DNA of 64,000 nucleotides from Spirochaetia bacterium UBA2205 (GTDB lineage Bacteria > Spirochaetota > UBA4802 > UB4802), in contig DCUV01000060.1 of the NCBI GenBank assembly GCA_002328585.1, forward strand, positions 1-64,000. Direction: 5' to 3'. The notes beneath the pieces are model-generated. The model worked only from the letters and a program-made list of their open reading frames with translations. It was not told the DNA's origin and did not search any database. Both the position numbers and the translations under genes were made by a program. Positions 18,647 to 27,822 of this stretch are shown here, piece by piece. The first letter of the stretch is position 1; each line of letters starts with the position of its first letter.

Positions 18647-19219
18647 TTAACTGCCAGTTTTAAATATAACGACACCGTCAATAGTATCATTATTGTCCTC
18701 ATCAATTAAAGCTATACCTTTTTCAGCATATATATACAATGACCTATTGTCTTCTCGCAAACATGTTAACCCATAATTACCATAGATATATACAACCGCC
18801 ATAACACCTTGTGATAACGGGACACCTTCTATGAGTATACATCGTCGATCCCATACAACAATAAATTCAACCGTACTATTGAAAAATCCAATGATACATT
18901 CAGGCTCATTGTATTTATAAAGGTAATTGAAGGGCAATGTTACCTGAGATTCCACTTTTAGAACATCCTTAAAAAAATCATGATTGGTTTTCTTAGTCTT
19001 TATAGCAGGCTTTGCCCTGGTCATCACAACATCTTTTTCCGTTGAACCAAGCAGAACACCCCCGCCTCCCATACCAGGAACTACTAGTTTTTCATCTTTT
19101 ATTATCATTCCGGCAATCTTGTTATTATCAACCTGAGCATAAGCAAGATAATTTAATAAACCAACACTGATTAAACAAAGCATTAATAGTAAAAATATCT
19201 TATATTTATTTTTGACCAT
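18647..19219 (-). CDS. Secreted protein of unknown function
   Basis: A 190-residue protein with a clear signal peptide (KNKYKIFLLLMLCLISVGLLNYLAYAQ, cleavage near residue 29). The mature part has a Gly-rich turn (PGMGGGGVLLG), a run of hydrophobic beta-type segments and a C-terminal acidic loop, DEDNNDTIDG, resembling a calcium-binding loop. I do not recognise a family. It starts 4 bases after the rsmG stop, so it is probably translated from the same transcript, although its job is unlikely to be linked to rRNA methylation. Confidence 0.65.
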   Translation of the reverse strand: MVKNKYKIFLLLMLCLISVGLLNYLAYAQVDNNKIAGMIIKDEKLVVPGMGGGGVLLGSTEKDVVMTRAKPAIKTKKTNHDFFKDVLKVESQVTLPFNYLYKYNEPECIIGFFNSTVEFIVVWDRRCILIEGVPLSQGVMAVVYIYGNYGLTCLREDNRSLYIYAEKGIALIDEDNNDTIDGVVIFKTGS

Positions 19220-19223
19220 ATAG

Positions 19224-20051
19224 CTACCGTAATTTTTGAATTATTCGCTTCACAACTGCATTCTTTCTGGGAAAACATAATGGTACAGGCTTATCTTTTA
19301 TAACAACTAATCCCCCTTGCAACCCCCTCTTCATCAATTCTTCTTGTGATGCTAAATGCCCCCCACATTCTTCGGCATGCTGCAAAACTTTTTCCATCTG
19401 ATAGCTGTCATTTCTTGCTAACCTCGTATTATTCTTTTTATCTGTGCCATTGCCATGACGGTATTCCCCATACAATCCATTCCCAATAGTACTCTTTATT
19501 TCATCTATACTTTGCTCAAAATTATCCACTTGATAGTATATATAATAAAACCCACCAACTTTGACAAATGGCAACCCATATTCAATTGCCATATATGGAT
19601 GCGCAAAAGCCCTGCTTATAACAAAGTCAAATTTTTCACGATAATGAATATCATGAGCAAGGTCTTCAGCACGCCCATGAATTATTGTACAATAATTGTG
19701 CAAATCAAATTTTTTCACAGCTTCCTTTACAAATTGTATTTTTTTATTGTTGGAATCTATCAACAATCCATTTACCATCCCATGAAAGTAAAGCAATAAT
19801 GCCAATCCTGGGATTCCCGCTCCGGTTCCTATATCAACGAAGGTTGTTCCACGTGGAACATTTAAATTCTGCAAGGGTGTTATACTCTTAACAATAAGCT
19901 CTTTATAAATAGCTTCAATACTATTAAATCCAGTTATATTTGTTATTTTATTATAGTCACTAATTAAACTTGCATATTCCCATAATGTTTCATTTATAAC
20001 ATTATAATCGATATTATCACCTGCATTCATCATATATACCAACTTTTGCAC
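19224..20051 (-). CDS. rsmG: 16S rRNA (guanine527-N7)-methyltransferase RsmG, with insertion
   Basis: A 275-residue protein with the RsmG hallmarks LISDYNKITNIT, the SAM-binding FVDIGTGAGIPGL (about 71-83), NNKKIQFVKE, HGRAEDL and ISRAFAHP. The C-terminal GLVVIKDKPVP...FPRKNA is also family-typical. RsmG methylates G527 of 16S rRNA in the 530 loop. The family is usually about 205-240 residues; here about 40 extra residues, charged and low in hydrophobicity (HGNGTDKKNNTRLARNDSYQ), follow the position near 185. The start is GTG at 20051; an ATG at 20036 is an alternative. A parS-like palindrome lies inside the gene. It was probably once closer to mnmG, which lies upstream on the same strand beyond an IS66 relic. 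Confidence 0.9.
   Translation of the reverse strand: MQKLVYMMNAGDNIDYNVINETLWEYASLISDYNKITNITGFNSIEAIYKELIVKSITPLQNLNVPRGTTFVDIGTGAGIPGLALLLYFHGMVNGLLIDSNNKKIQFVKEAVKKFDLHNYCTIIHGRAEDLAHDIHYREKFDFVISRAFAHPYMAIEYGLPFVKVGGFYYIYYQVDNFEQSIDEIKSTIGNGLYGEYRHGNGTDKKNNTRLARNDSYQMEKVLQHAEECGGHLASQEELMKRGLQGGLVVIKDKPVPLCFPRKNAVVKRIIQKLR
19845..19860. promoter_or_regulatory. parS-like 16-bp palindrome (site 1)
   Basis: TGTTCCACGTGGAACA is a perfect palindrome. It differs from the widespread parS consensus TGTTTCACGTGAAACA at the two symmetric positions and from TGTTCCACGTGAAACA at one. ParB binds such sites near the origin to load condensin and segregate the chromosome. It lies within rsmG and reads through the codons of NVPRG. 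A second identical site is 1.1 kb away. Confidence 0.88.
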
Positions 20052-20186
20052 TTTTAATACAACTATTTCATCGCACCAAAGAGATAGTTGCCAATGTATT
20101 GTTTAATACTTGTAATTACTCAGCTAAAAATTTTCAATAGAAAATTATTTACTATTATGTTTTAGGCATATAGTACATTATGCCTC

Positions 20187-20841
20187 ATGAACAAGGGAGA
20201 TGCTGAAAAGATATATGACCCGTGTAAAGATGCAGTTTTAATCTTATGCTTCGGTTGTTTGGCAGAATAGAAAAACTCGGAGTTCAGCTCACGAAGAATA
20301 GCCACAACATCAGCAAGCCCCCTTCAAGTGATAGGCGACAAGTATTTGAAATTCCCCAAATATCTATCCATATGACAGAGTATAAGGCAGAGGTTAAGGA
20401 TTGCCATCATGGCGGAGTTGATAATAAAGCTGATTTTCCTGAAGGCTTCACACATAATGCCCTGTATGTGAATTACCTGAAATGAGCGACACCATATTTC
20501 AGGAATTATCAGTTGATACCTCTGGATCGGTCTATAGAAATTTTTTTAAGATATATTTTCTATCCCATTGTTTGGAGGGATTTTTTTAATATCGCAAAGT
20601 AATGCGGCAGGTCATTAATGAGCTTTTATGACATGGTGATTGATAAGTTGATACATTCAAAAGTTATCAATTTTGACGAAACCCCGTAAATATAGGCTGA
20701 AATCTACATTGGTTTCATAACGATAGCCTGCCTCTTTTGACATCGTATTTTGGTCATCATAAAATGGGCGCCAGGTTAGAGAAAGCGAATAAAGAAAACC
20801 CAGTGGTCAACAAGTGGATAGAAACCATTTTAAATAATTAA
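20187..20841 (+). pseudogene. Decayed IS66-family transposase (TnpC) remnant
   Basis: Translation in shifting frames recovers an IS66 transposase. From 20187, GDAEKIYDPCKDAV matches the N-terminal AERIYDxGKEAV motif. After a frameshift near 20243, GRIEKLGVQLTKNSHNISKPPSSD matches the coiled coil and NSSKPPSSD. This is followed after an internal deletion by VFEIPQISIHMTEYKAEV and CHHGGVDNKADFPEG (zinc-finger region). Farther on, IDKLIHSKVINFDET (catalytic Asp block) is interrupted by stops, then LHWFHNDSLPLLTSYFGHHK (about 20705-20765) follows in another frame, up to a stop at 20839-20841. The protein is dead by frameshifts, stops and deletion. No terminal inverted repeats or other IS66 orfs were recognised. 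It lies between mnmG and rsmG on the opposite strand. Confidence 0.8.
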
Positions 20842-20940
20842 TTACAACCTTTCTATTCTATACACACCTTATATCATCTGTAATGTTTTTATGAAACATA
20901 TAGATAATGTTACGCCCATTATATTATCAATGCGACATAA

Positions 20941-20956
20941 TGTTCCACGTGGAACA
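20941..20956. promoter_or_regulatory. parS-like 16-bp palindrome (site 2)
   Basis: A second exact TGTTCCACGTGGAACA, intergenic, between the IS66 relic and the end of mnmG. It is identical to the site inside rsmG, and the pair lies 9-10 kb from dnaA, as expected for centromere-like ParB sites clustered near the origin. Confidence 0.88.
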
Positions 20957-21013
20957 TAACGATTATTTAAGCTTGCACATATACTATTTCTACCATTTAT
21001 GGTATAAATATAC

Positions 21014-22903
21014 TTATAATACTGTTTTATTTTTATGCAAAGACTCTATATGAACCAATACTATTGAAATATCCGATGGATCTACTCCAGATATTCTCAT
21101 GGCCTGCCCTATTGTTTCAGGCTTAACTTTTTTTAGCTTTTCGCGAGCTTCATTTTTCAGCCCTGGTATGCTCCCATAATCAATTGTTTCAGGTATATAT
21201 TTATTCTCCATCATTTCCAATTTTTTTATTCGTTCAAGGTCTTTTTTGATGTACCCATCGTACTTAATGCTCATTTCAACAATCTTTGCCTCATCGTGTG
21301 TCATTGTTAACGAACTATCATGTTCATAAATATTAGGTAAAATGTCATCAATTGTTATCTCAGGCCTTTTTAACAGCTTCCCGACACCTAAAGATATCTT
21401 CTCATCAATTGGAACTTTTTTATTGTTTACAATATTCTTTATTTTTTCATCAATTACTATCGACAATGCAGACACTTTTTTAGTAAGCTCTTGTATCTTT
21501 TTGTATTTTTGAATAGTATTAAAATAAAATTCTTTATCGATAAGTCCAGCTTCATAGCCATATTTCATGATACGTTCATCAGCATTATCCTGCCGCAATA
21601 GCAATCGATATTCTGCCCGTGAGGTAAACATCCTGTACGGTTCATCTGCCCCTTTGGTAACCAGATCATCTATCAAAACACCGATGTATGCCTCTGAACG
21701 TTGTAATATTAGGGGGGATTTACCTGAAATTTTGTTGCCAGCATTTATTGCAGCAACTATTCCCTGCGCTGCAGCTTCTTCATATCCTGACGTCCCATTT
21801 ATCTGACCTGCATGATATAATCCTGATACCCTTTTTGTTTCTAAGGTGTGGTATAATTCAATGGGAGGTACATAATCATATTCTACTGCATATGCTGGGC
21901 GCATAACCTGTACCTCTTCTAAGCCAGGTATTGTTTTAATCATCTCCAGCTGGACATCCTCTGGCAATGAGCTTGAAAATCCATTAATGTAATATTCATT
22001 GGTATGCAAACCCTCAGGTTCTAAAAAAAGCTGATGTCGGTTGCGTGTTGAAAATCGTACTACCTTATCTTCAATTGAAGGACAATAACGCGGCCCAATC
22101 CCTTTAATTTTGCCCGAATAGAGCGGAGAGAGATGTAAATTATTAACGATAATTGCGTGGGTCTTTTCGGTTGTATGGGTTATATAACATGGCACCTGCA
22201 GCCTATCTATAGTTTTGGTCTTGTATGAAAAAGGGGTGGGCACAGAATCAGGCTGTTGTATTTCACATTTATTAAAATCAATTGAATTTCCGTTTACGCG
22301 AGGAGGTGTCCCGGTCTTAAGACGTTTCACAGGAAAACCTAATTCTTTTAATGAATCTGATAGCATCTCTGCAGAAAAATCCCCCAACCTCCCGGCTTTT
22401 TCATTGTAATTGCCGATATGGATCAGCCCCTGTAAGAATGTCCCGGTACACAGGATAACTGCTTTTGCGATATGGTGTTGTCCTCGTATTGTTGTAATTC
22501 CCTTAATTTGATTTCCTTCAACTATTATCCTTTCCACAATATCCTGAACAATTGTTAAATTTTTCTGCTTTTCCAATACCTCTTTCATACGCAACTGATA
22601 GTTTTTTTTATCAGCCTGCGCTCGCGGAGCCCATACAGCAGGGCCCTTACTCTTGTTGAGCATCTTATAATGTATTCCGGTCTCGTCTATTGCCAGTGCC
22701 ATCTCACCGCCTAATGCATCAATCTCTTTTACCAGATGCCCTTTTGCCAATCCGCCTATAGCCGGGTTACAGCTCATCTGGCAGATAGTATCTAAATTAC
22801 CGGTAACCAGAAGGGTTGAAAAACCGCGCCGTGCTGAAGCTAAAGCTGCTTCAGCACCAGCATGACCAGCACCTACAACTACTATATCAAAATAGCGTAT
22901 CAT
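21014..22903 (-). CDS. mnmG: tRNA uridine-5-carboxymethylaminomethyl modification enzyme MnmG (GidA)
   Basis: A 629-residue FAD enzyme. The N-terminal dinucleotide-binding motif [20 protein letters not shown] is followed by [48 protein letters not shown] and [16 protein letters not shown]. The C-terminal helical domain has [12 protein letters not shown] and [14 protein letters not shown]. With MnmE it installs the cmnm5 group on wobble U34 of several tRNAs. The ATG at 22903 ([11 protein letters not shown]) gives the usual family length; a TTG 17 codons upstream is open but not conserved. Only a weak ribosome-binding site is visible. It is the usual neighbour of rsmG and parAB, but parAB is absent here. 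Confidence 0.95.
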   Translation of the reverse strand: MIRYFDIVVVGAGHAGAEAALASARRGFSTLLVTGNLDTICQMSCNPAIGGLAKGHLVKEIDALGGEMALAIDETGIHYKMLNKSKGPAVWAPRAQADKKNYQLRMKEVLEKQKNLTIVQDIVERIIVEGNQIKGITTIRGQHHIAKAVILCTGTFLQGLIHIGNYNEKAGRLGDFSAEMLSDSLKELGFPVKRLKTGTPPRVNGNSIDFNKCEIQQPDSVPTPFSYKTKTIDRLQVPCYITHTTEKTHAIIVNNLHLSPLYSGKIKGIGPRYCPSIEDKVVRFSTRNRHQLFLEPEGLHTNEYYINGFSSSLPEDVQLEMIKTIPGLEEVQVMRPAYAVEYDYVPPIELYHTLETKRVSGLYHAGQINGTSGYEEAAAQGIVAAINAGNKISGKSPLILQRSEAYIGVLIDDLVTKGADEPYRMFTSRAEYRLLLRQDNADERIMKYGYEAGLIDKEFYFNTIQKYKKIQELTKKVSALSIVIDEKIKNIVNNKKVPIDEKISLGVGKLLKRPEITIDDILPNIYEHDSSLTMTHDEAKIVEMSIKYDGYIKKDLERIKKLEMMENKYIPETIDYGSIPGLKNEAREKLKKVKPETIGQAMRISGVDPSDISIVLVHIESLHKNKTVL

Positions 22904-23065
22904 TATATGGTTACTATCGTCCTTACTTTTAATTTTCCAATAATATGCTTGCAATTGCTACATATTCTTGTAGTATTATCAATTAATAATACCGTTAAAT
23001 ATGGAATAAAAAATTATTTTTTATTACTCTATTAATACTATAGATTAACCAATGGATGAGGCATT

Positions 23066-23605
23066 ATGAATAACTATGACAAAACTATAGTAGAACGAAT
23101 CCACATCATCAAAGGTGATATCACCAAAATGGATGTTGATGCGATAGTCAATGCTGCAAATCCATCATTACTTGGTGGAGGCGGTGTTGATGGAGCTATC
23201 CATCGGGCTGCTGGCCCACAACTATTAGAAGAATGTCGAACGCTGGGTGGAGCTAAACCTGGTGAAGCTAAGATTACAAAAGGCTACCTACTTCCCGCAA
23301 AATATGTTATCCATACTCCCGGACCTGTGTATCGAGGGGGCAACCAGCATGAAGCTACTATACTAAAAAATTCATACCGCAACAGCATGCAACTGGCAAA
23401 ACAATATAATTGTAGATCCATTGCCTTCCCTGCCATCTCTACTGGTGTCTATGGCTATCCAAAGGATGAAGCGTGCAAGATAGCTATTGATACAGTTCTT
23501 GATTTTATGCAAAAAGAAAATTTCTTCATCGATATATATTTCGTACTGTACGATGAGGATAATTTTTCACTCTATACAACCTATCTTAAGGAACTATCGA
23601 AATGA
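23066..23605 (+). CDS. Macro-domain protein (O-acetyl-ADP-ribose deacetylase type)
   Basis: A 179-residue single macro domain. ADP-ribose-binding motifs are intact: [26 protein letters not shown] (about 27-53), [20 protein letters not shown] and [16 protein letters not shown]. It resembles the YmdB group, which hydrolyses O-acetyl-ADP-ribose and can remove ADP-ribose from proteins. A GAGG site 4 bases before the ATG supports the start. Its stop overlaps the pyrF start by 4 bases (ATGA), so it is translationally coupled to pyrF. Confidence 0.9.
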   Translation: MNNYDKTIVERIHIIKGDITKMDVDAIVNAANPSLLGGGGVDGAIHRAAGPQLLEECRTLGGAKPGEAKITKGYLLPAKYVIHTPGPVYRGGNQHEATILKNSYRNSMQLAKQYNCRSIAFPAISTGVYGYPKDEACKIAIDTVLDFMQKENFFIDIYFVLYDEDNFSLYTTYLKELSK

Positions 23606-24444
23606 ATTATTGTGAAAGTTTACAGTGGTATACACAGAAATATAACAGTATAGTGTGCATGGGTCTTGACCCAGTGATTGAAGACATCCCATTTTTCAAA
23701 GATTCTATACAAAAAACAATATATACATTCTACGAGGATATACTTAACAAATGTTTTGCTTCTCATATTTTCCCATCGTGTGTAAAACCAAACTTTGCCT
23801 TTTATGCACAGTATGGTATGGAAGGGATATTGGCTTTGATCGATATCATTAAACTATTTCATACTGAAGGGTTCCCGGTAATACTGGATGTGAAAAGGGG
23901 CGATATTGGTAAAACTGCTCAAGCCTATGCCAGGGAATCGTTTGAATTTTTTGGTGCTGATGCTGTAACGCTATCCCCTTACCTTGGATATGATTCTGTT
24001 GAACCATTTACCAAAGACTATCCCGATAAGGGATGCTATATCCTTGTTAAGACATCCAATAAAAGCTCTGCTGAAATACAGGACTTACCGGTGAATGGTG
24101 AACCCTTATATGTGCTGGTTGCAAAAAAAATACTTGCATGGCACTCACCAGGATTGGGGGCTGTAGTTGGAGCTACATTCCCAAAACAACTCAAGGATAT
24201 CATCAACGTTTTTGTGCAATCCGGTAAAGACGTTCCGGTGCTCATACCAGGTATGGGGGCACAGGGTGGAGATGTTGATGCTTTGCTGGATATCATCAAA
24301 AATAGTAAGCATGCCTATCTTTATCGAATAAATGCGTCCAGCAGTATAAACTACGCTTATAAAAATACAGAGTATAATAATTTACAGTATGCTGTAGCAG
24401 CAGTAGAAGCATTAAAAAAACTTAATGACACATTTGGTCATTGA
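23602..24444 (+). CDS. pyrF: Orotidine-5'-phosphate decarboxylase, long (type 2) form
   Basis: A 280-residue protein. The catalytic Lys-Asp signature of OMP decarboxylase is visible in [18 protein letters not shown] (about 92-109), and [10 protein letters not shown] near the N-terminus and [11 protein letters not shown] and [11 protein letters not shown] near the C-terminus fit the type 2 subfamily (about 270-310 residues). It decarboxylates OMP to UMP, the last step of pyrimidine synthesis. Other pyr genes (pyrB, pyrC) are 38 kb away at the window end. The ATG overlaps the macro-domain stop, and the following GGDEF gene starts inside its last codons. Confidence 0.92.
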   Translation: MNYCESLQWYTQKYNSIVCMGLDPVIEDIPFFKDSIQKTIYTFYEDILNKCFASHIFPSCVKPNFAFYAQYGMEGILALIDIIKLFHTEGFPVILDVKRGDIGKTAQAYARESFEFFGADAVTLSPYLGYDSVEPFTKDYPDKGCYILVKTSNKSSAEIQDLPVNGEPLYVLVAKKILAWHSPGLGAVVGATFPKQLKDIINVFVQSGKDVPVLIPGMGAQGGDVDALLDIIKNSKHAYLYRINASSSINYAYKNTEYNNLQYAVAAVEALKKLNDTFGH

Positions 24445-26626
24445 ATCAATGAATGGTAACTATTATCAACTTTTTATTGTGACAACAAATGAAGAAGCAA
24501 TCAGGTCCATATATTTAACTTTTTCTGGCCATCCATACACTATTACTATTACTAGAAGTGGCATGGAACTACTAAGTTTTATTTCCTATCAGCTGCCACA
24601 TGTAATTATAGTTGGAACAGATATTACCGATATCAATGCTTTTGAGCTTGTGAGCATCATTAAGAAAAACTCAATTACGCGCTATGTCCCCTGCATCGTT
24701 TTTGGATCTCACAATGAGTTGAACGACAGAATTTCTGCCATTGATTCTGGTGCTGATGGCTACCTGACATTACCATTGAAACATGAGGAATTACAAGCTT
24801 TAGTTCACGCCAAGCTGATTCAACATGATGAACTTTATCTATTGTCTGTTACTGATGATTTAACAGGTCTTTTTACAAGAAAAGAATTCTTTAGACGTTT
24901 TTCATTTGAAATAGAAAATAAAATTCATGAGCGTTTTTCAATTGCTATCATTGATATTGATCATTTTAAAAATATTAATGATACCTATGGCCATCCTACT
25001 GGTGATATTGTATTAATACAGTTGGCTGATATTTTAAAATCTTTACAATCAAATAACCATACTCCTGCACGTTTCGGTGGTGAAGAATTTGCGATACTAT
25101 TTCCCGGGCTTTCTTCTCATGAAGCTAAAAAAATCATTGATACAATACGTCTTCAATTTGCAAGTATTAGTTTTAAAACAAATATTCCAGATAAATCTTT
25201 TTCAGTAAGCTTCAGTTCAGGAGTGGCAGAATATCCCACCATGGGTTCAAACTGCTCAGAATTGCTGTCACGTGCCGATCAGGCTCTCTATTCTTCAAAA
25301 ACGGATGGTAGAAATAGAACATACATTTTCAGTCCTATTATGGCTCGTAATGATAAGTTCTGGGAATATATTAAAACCAACAAAACTGCAAAGAATATTT
25401 TTATTGATCCATTCCTTCACGAGCCAACAACGCGATTCCACTATTTACCGGTTGTTTTAGAAAATCTGCTATCTTCAGAAATCTCTATAGATACCATCGG
25501 AATTTTAATGATAAAAGCTCTGCCTCTTATTGATTTTTATCAATACCGAGGATATAAAAACTTTGAATATGATATAGAAAATTTAGCATTACTTATTCCA
25601 AAGATTTGCGAGTTACATTTCCCCTATGAACGGCATATAACAATTGCTGATTTATATGATTATGAAATAGCAATACTTTTCCCCTTTCCCTCTTCTTTAA
25701 AGACAAATATAGTGGAATTTAATAAATTGTGTAAGGAATTAGCTCTGGATATATCATTACAGATTATACATCAACAAATAGAAATTCAATATGCAAATGG
25801 AATTGTTCCATTCCACAAAAATTTTGCTAAAAATATTTTACATAAAATAAAAGCTATCAGATCTCATTACGCACCACTTCTCTCTATTTCAAACGAAAAA
25901 AATATAATCAATGATTTTTCAAAAGCAATAGATACCAAAACCGCGACAAGTGATTATATATTTTTTCTGCCGGTATATCATCACACCACCTTTAAAAAAA
26001 GTTATTACCATGTATTTAGTAAACAGATGGTTTCTGCAAATAATTACTTTGATTTAATGCTAAAACATGGCATTTCATCTGCTAATGATTATTTACTCTT
26101 TTTCAATTCATTAAAAGATGTGATTTTAAAACAATCTTTAAAGGTTCCTTTAATTATCAACTGGACACCACGATTAGATCTCAAAACACAAGTTGACATA
26201 TTACAATCTTTAATTGCTACCTCTGCAATTCCCAGTCTAATTCTTGCAATAGATGAAATCGAAATGGAAGAATTTCTCCCTCAATATGAACAGTATTCAT
26301 CCTTTCTTGATAAAACTACAATAGAATTTGCTGTATCTAATTGCTATATTGGTAGCCAATTACTCCAATATCTATCTACTATAGAATTATCAATGATAAT
26401 ACTATCTGATCATATTATCCGTAATATACATTATTTTAAAGATAGAATTAAAATTATCAATGGATTACGTTTATTCTGTGACCAGATAAATGTGCCTATA
26501 TATGCACCCAATATTTTAAAAGAAGATGAATACAAAATAATCAAAGATATCACCATTACCTACATGTCAGGTCCATATGTTGAACAGCAATTCACCCTTT
26601 TTTCCTTAAATCAAAAGGTGGTTTAG
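24425..26626 (+). CDS. Pseudo-receiver + GGDEF + degenerate EAL-like signalling protein
   Basis: A 733-residue protein. Residues about 10-130 fold like a receiver, but the phospho-acceptor position reads HVIIVGTDITDI instead of LIILD, so phosphorylation is unlikely. Residues about 140-300 form a GGDEF domain with DDLTGLFTRKEFF, DIDHFKNINDTYGHPTGD and an active-site GGEEF (about 218), so diguanylate cyclase activity is plausible. From about 305 to the end it looks like a diverged GGDEF-like then EAL-like part: the C-terminus YMSGPYVEQQF corresponds to the QGYxxGxP end of EAL domains, but the ExL motif is lost. The ATG at 24425 overlaps pyrF by 20 bases; an ATG at 24449 just after the pyrF stop is an alternative start. 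Confidence 0.8.
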   Translation: MTHLVIESMNGNYYQLFIVTTNEEAIRSIYLTFSGHPYTITITRSGMELLSFISYQLPHVIIVGTDITDINAFELVSIIKKNSITRYVPCIVFGSHNELNDRISAIDSGADGYLTLPLKHEELQALVHAKLIQHDELYLLSVTDDLTGLFTRKEFFRRFSFEIENKIHERFSIAIIDIDHFKNINDTYGHPTGDIVLIQLADILKSLQSNNHTPARFGGEEFAILFPGLSSHEAKKIIDTIRLQFASISFKTNIPDKSFSVSFSSGVAEYPTMGSNCSELLSRADQALYSSKTDGRNRTYIFSPIMARNDKFWEYIKTNKTAKNIFIDPFLHEPTTRFHYLPVVLENLLSSEISIDTIGILMIKALPLIDFYQYRGYKNFEYDIENLALLIPKICELHFPYERHITIADLYDYEIAILFPFPSSLKTNIVEFNKLCKELALDISLQIIHQQIEIQYANGIVPFHKNFAKNILHKIKAIRSHYAPLLSISNEKNIINDFSKAIDTKTATSDYIFFLPVYHHTTFKKSYYHVFSKQMVSANNYFDLMLKHGISSANDYLLFFNSLKDVILKQSLKVPLIINWTPRLDLKTQVDILQSLIATSAIPSLILAIDEIEMEEFLPQYEQYSSFLDKTTIEFAVSNCYIGSQLLQYLSTIELSMIILSDHIIRNIHYFKDRIKIINGLRLFCDQINVPIYAPNILKEDEYKIIKDITITYMSGPYVEQQFTLFSLNQKVV

Positions 26627-26640
26627 GAGGTGTTGCAATT

Positions 26641-27795
26641 ATGTCTTTACTATCACCACACAACACAACAGTATCAAAAAACATCCTGGTTATCGACGAC
26701 AGTAAACTAAACAGAGCAATAGTAAAAAATACTCTATTAAATTATAATATTCAAGTTTTTGAAGCAGCAGATGGTTTAGAAGGACTTACCGTTTTGCAAT
26801 CACGGCATTTTGATTTAATTCTTCTTGATATTGTTATGCCTAACCTGGATGGTTTTGGATTTTTAGAACAATGCAAACAATACATTGGCGATGACTTTAT
26901 TCCTGTTATTCTGATGACGGGTTTAGATGATTTAAACTCAAAGATCAAAGGATTAACAATAGGAGCTGATGATTTTCTTTTAAAGCCATTGAATCAAAAA
27001 GAACTGATTGCCCGTGTCCAGTCATTATTGCGGCTGAAACAAGCTCATGATGAATTATACGAAAAAAATCAACAGATACAAAAGGAACTGGAATATGCCA
27101 AACGGCTGCAGCAATTTATCATACCTAAAGATTTTTCATTTATTTCATATCCGTCAATCAGCGGTCGGTATCTTCCCATTGCTGACATAGGAGGCGATCT
27201 CTTTGATTGCTATAAAATTTCAGATTCAAAGATAGGAGTATTAATTGCAGATGTTACAGGGCATGGGATCGCTGCGGCACTGGTGATGAGCATGGCGAAG
27301 ATGACATTCAATATCTATTCATATGAAATATTCCCAACACAACAACTGATGTCAAAGATCAATGAAGAAATGCGTGGCCTTTTGTTAGATATGCAGTATA
27401 TCACAGCATTTTATATGCTCATAGATAATGACCACCAAAATATAGCTTTCACCAATGCAGGCCACACTCGTCCTCTTTACTATCGCAAAAGTACTGATAA
27501 AATTATTGCATTGGATACCAATGGACTTTTTTTAGGCATTCAGGATGAATCACTTTATGAGCAAAAATCAATTCATTATGAACCAGGTGATAGATGTATT
27601 TTATACACTGATGGGATTACTGAACTAAAAGATGACAATAATGAAGAATTTGGTGAGGTCAGATTGGCAAAATTTTTAAAACAACATAATAATACATCAG
27701 GTTCTTTTTGTGACAATCTTCTTCAGACATTAGAACATTTTGCACCTTTGAAGGAGAGAAGTGATGATATAGCCTTTTTATTTATTGAATTTTAA
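26641..27795 (+). CDS. Receiver + PP2C (SpoIIE-type) phosphatase
   Basis: A 384-residue protein. Residues about 14-128 are an intact receiver (VIDDSK, phospho-acceptor Asp in LILLDIVMP at about 63, Lys in LLKPLN). A coiled coil (about 130-160) leads to a PPM domain (about 180-384) with the metal-binding ADIGGDLFD, VLIADVTGHGIAAAL, LYTDGITELKD and ERSDDIAFL. This RsbU-like design lets a histidine kinase control dephosphorylation of a STAS-domain antagonist. An AGGAGG site 9 bases before the ATG supports the start, and the gene begins 14 bases after the GGDEF gene. No STAS or anti-sigma gene lies beside it. Confidence 0.88.
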   Translation: MSLLSPHNTTVSKNILVIDDSKLNRAIVKNTLLNYNIQVFEAADGLEGLTVLQSRHFDLILLDIVMPNLDGFGFLEQCKQYIGDDFIPVILMTGLDDLNSKIKGLTIGADDFLLKPLNQKELIARVQSLLRLKQAHDELYEKNQQIQKELEYAKRLQQFIIPKDFSFISYPSISGRYLPIADIGGDLFDCYKISDSKIGVLIADVTGHGIAAALVMSMAKMTFNIYSYEIFPTQQLMSKINEEMRGLLLDMQYITAFYMLIDNDHQNIAFTNAGHTRPLYYRKSTDKIIALDTNGLFLGIQDESLYEQKSIHYEPGDRCILYTDGITELKDDNNEEFGEVRLAKFLKQHNNTSGSFCDNLLQTLEHFAPLKERSDDIAFLFIEF

Positions 27796-27822
27796 TATAA
27801 TAAAATTATTAAACTTCTTTAT

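Noticed and set aside
20164..20185. AGGCATA/TATGCCT hairpin upstream of the IS66 relic
   Set aside because: Considered an IS66 terminal repeat, but it lacks the typical IS66 end sequence and a partner at the other side.
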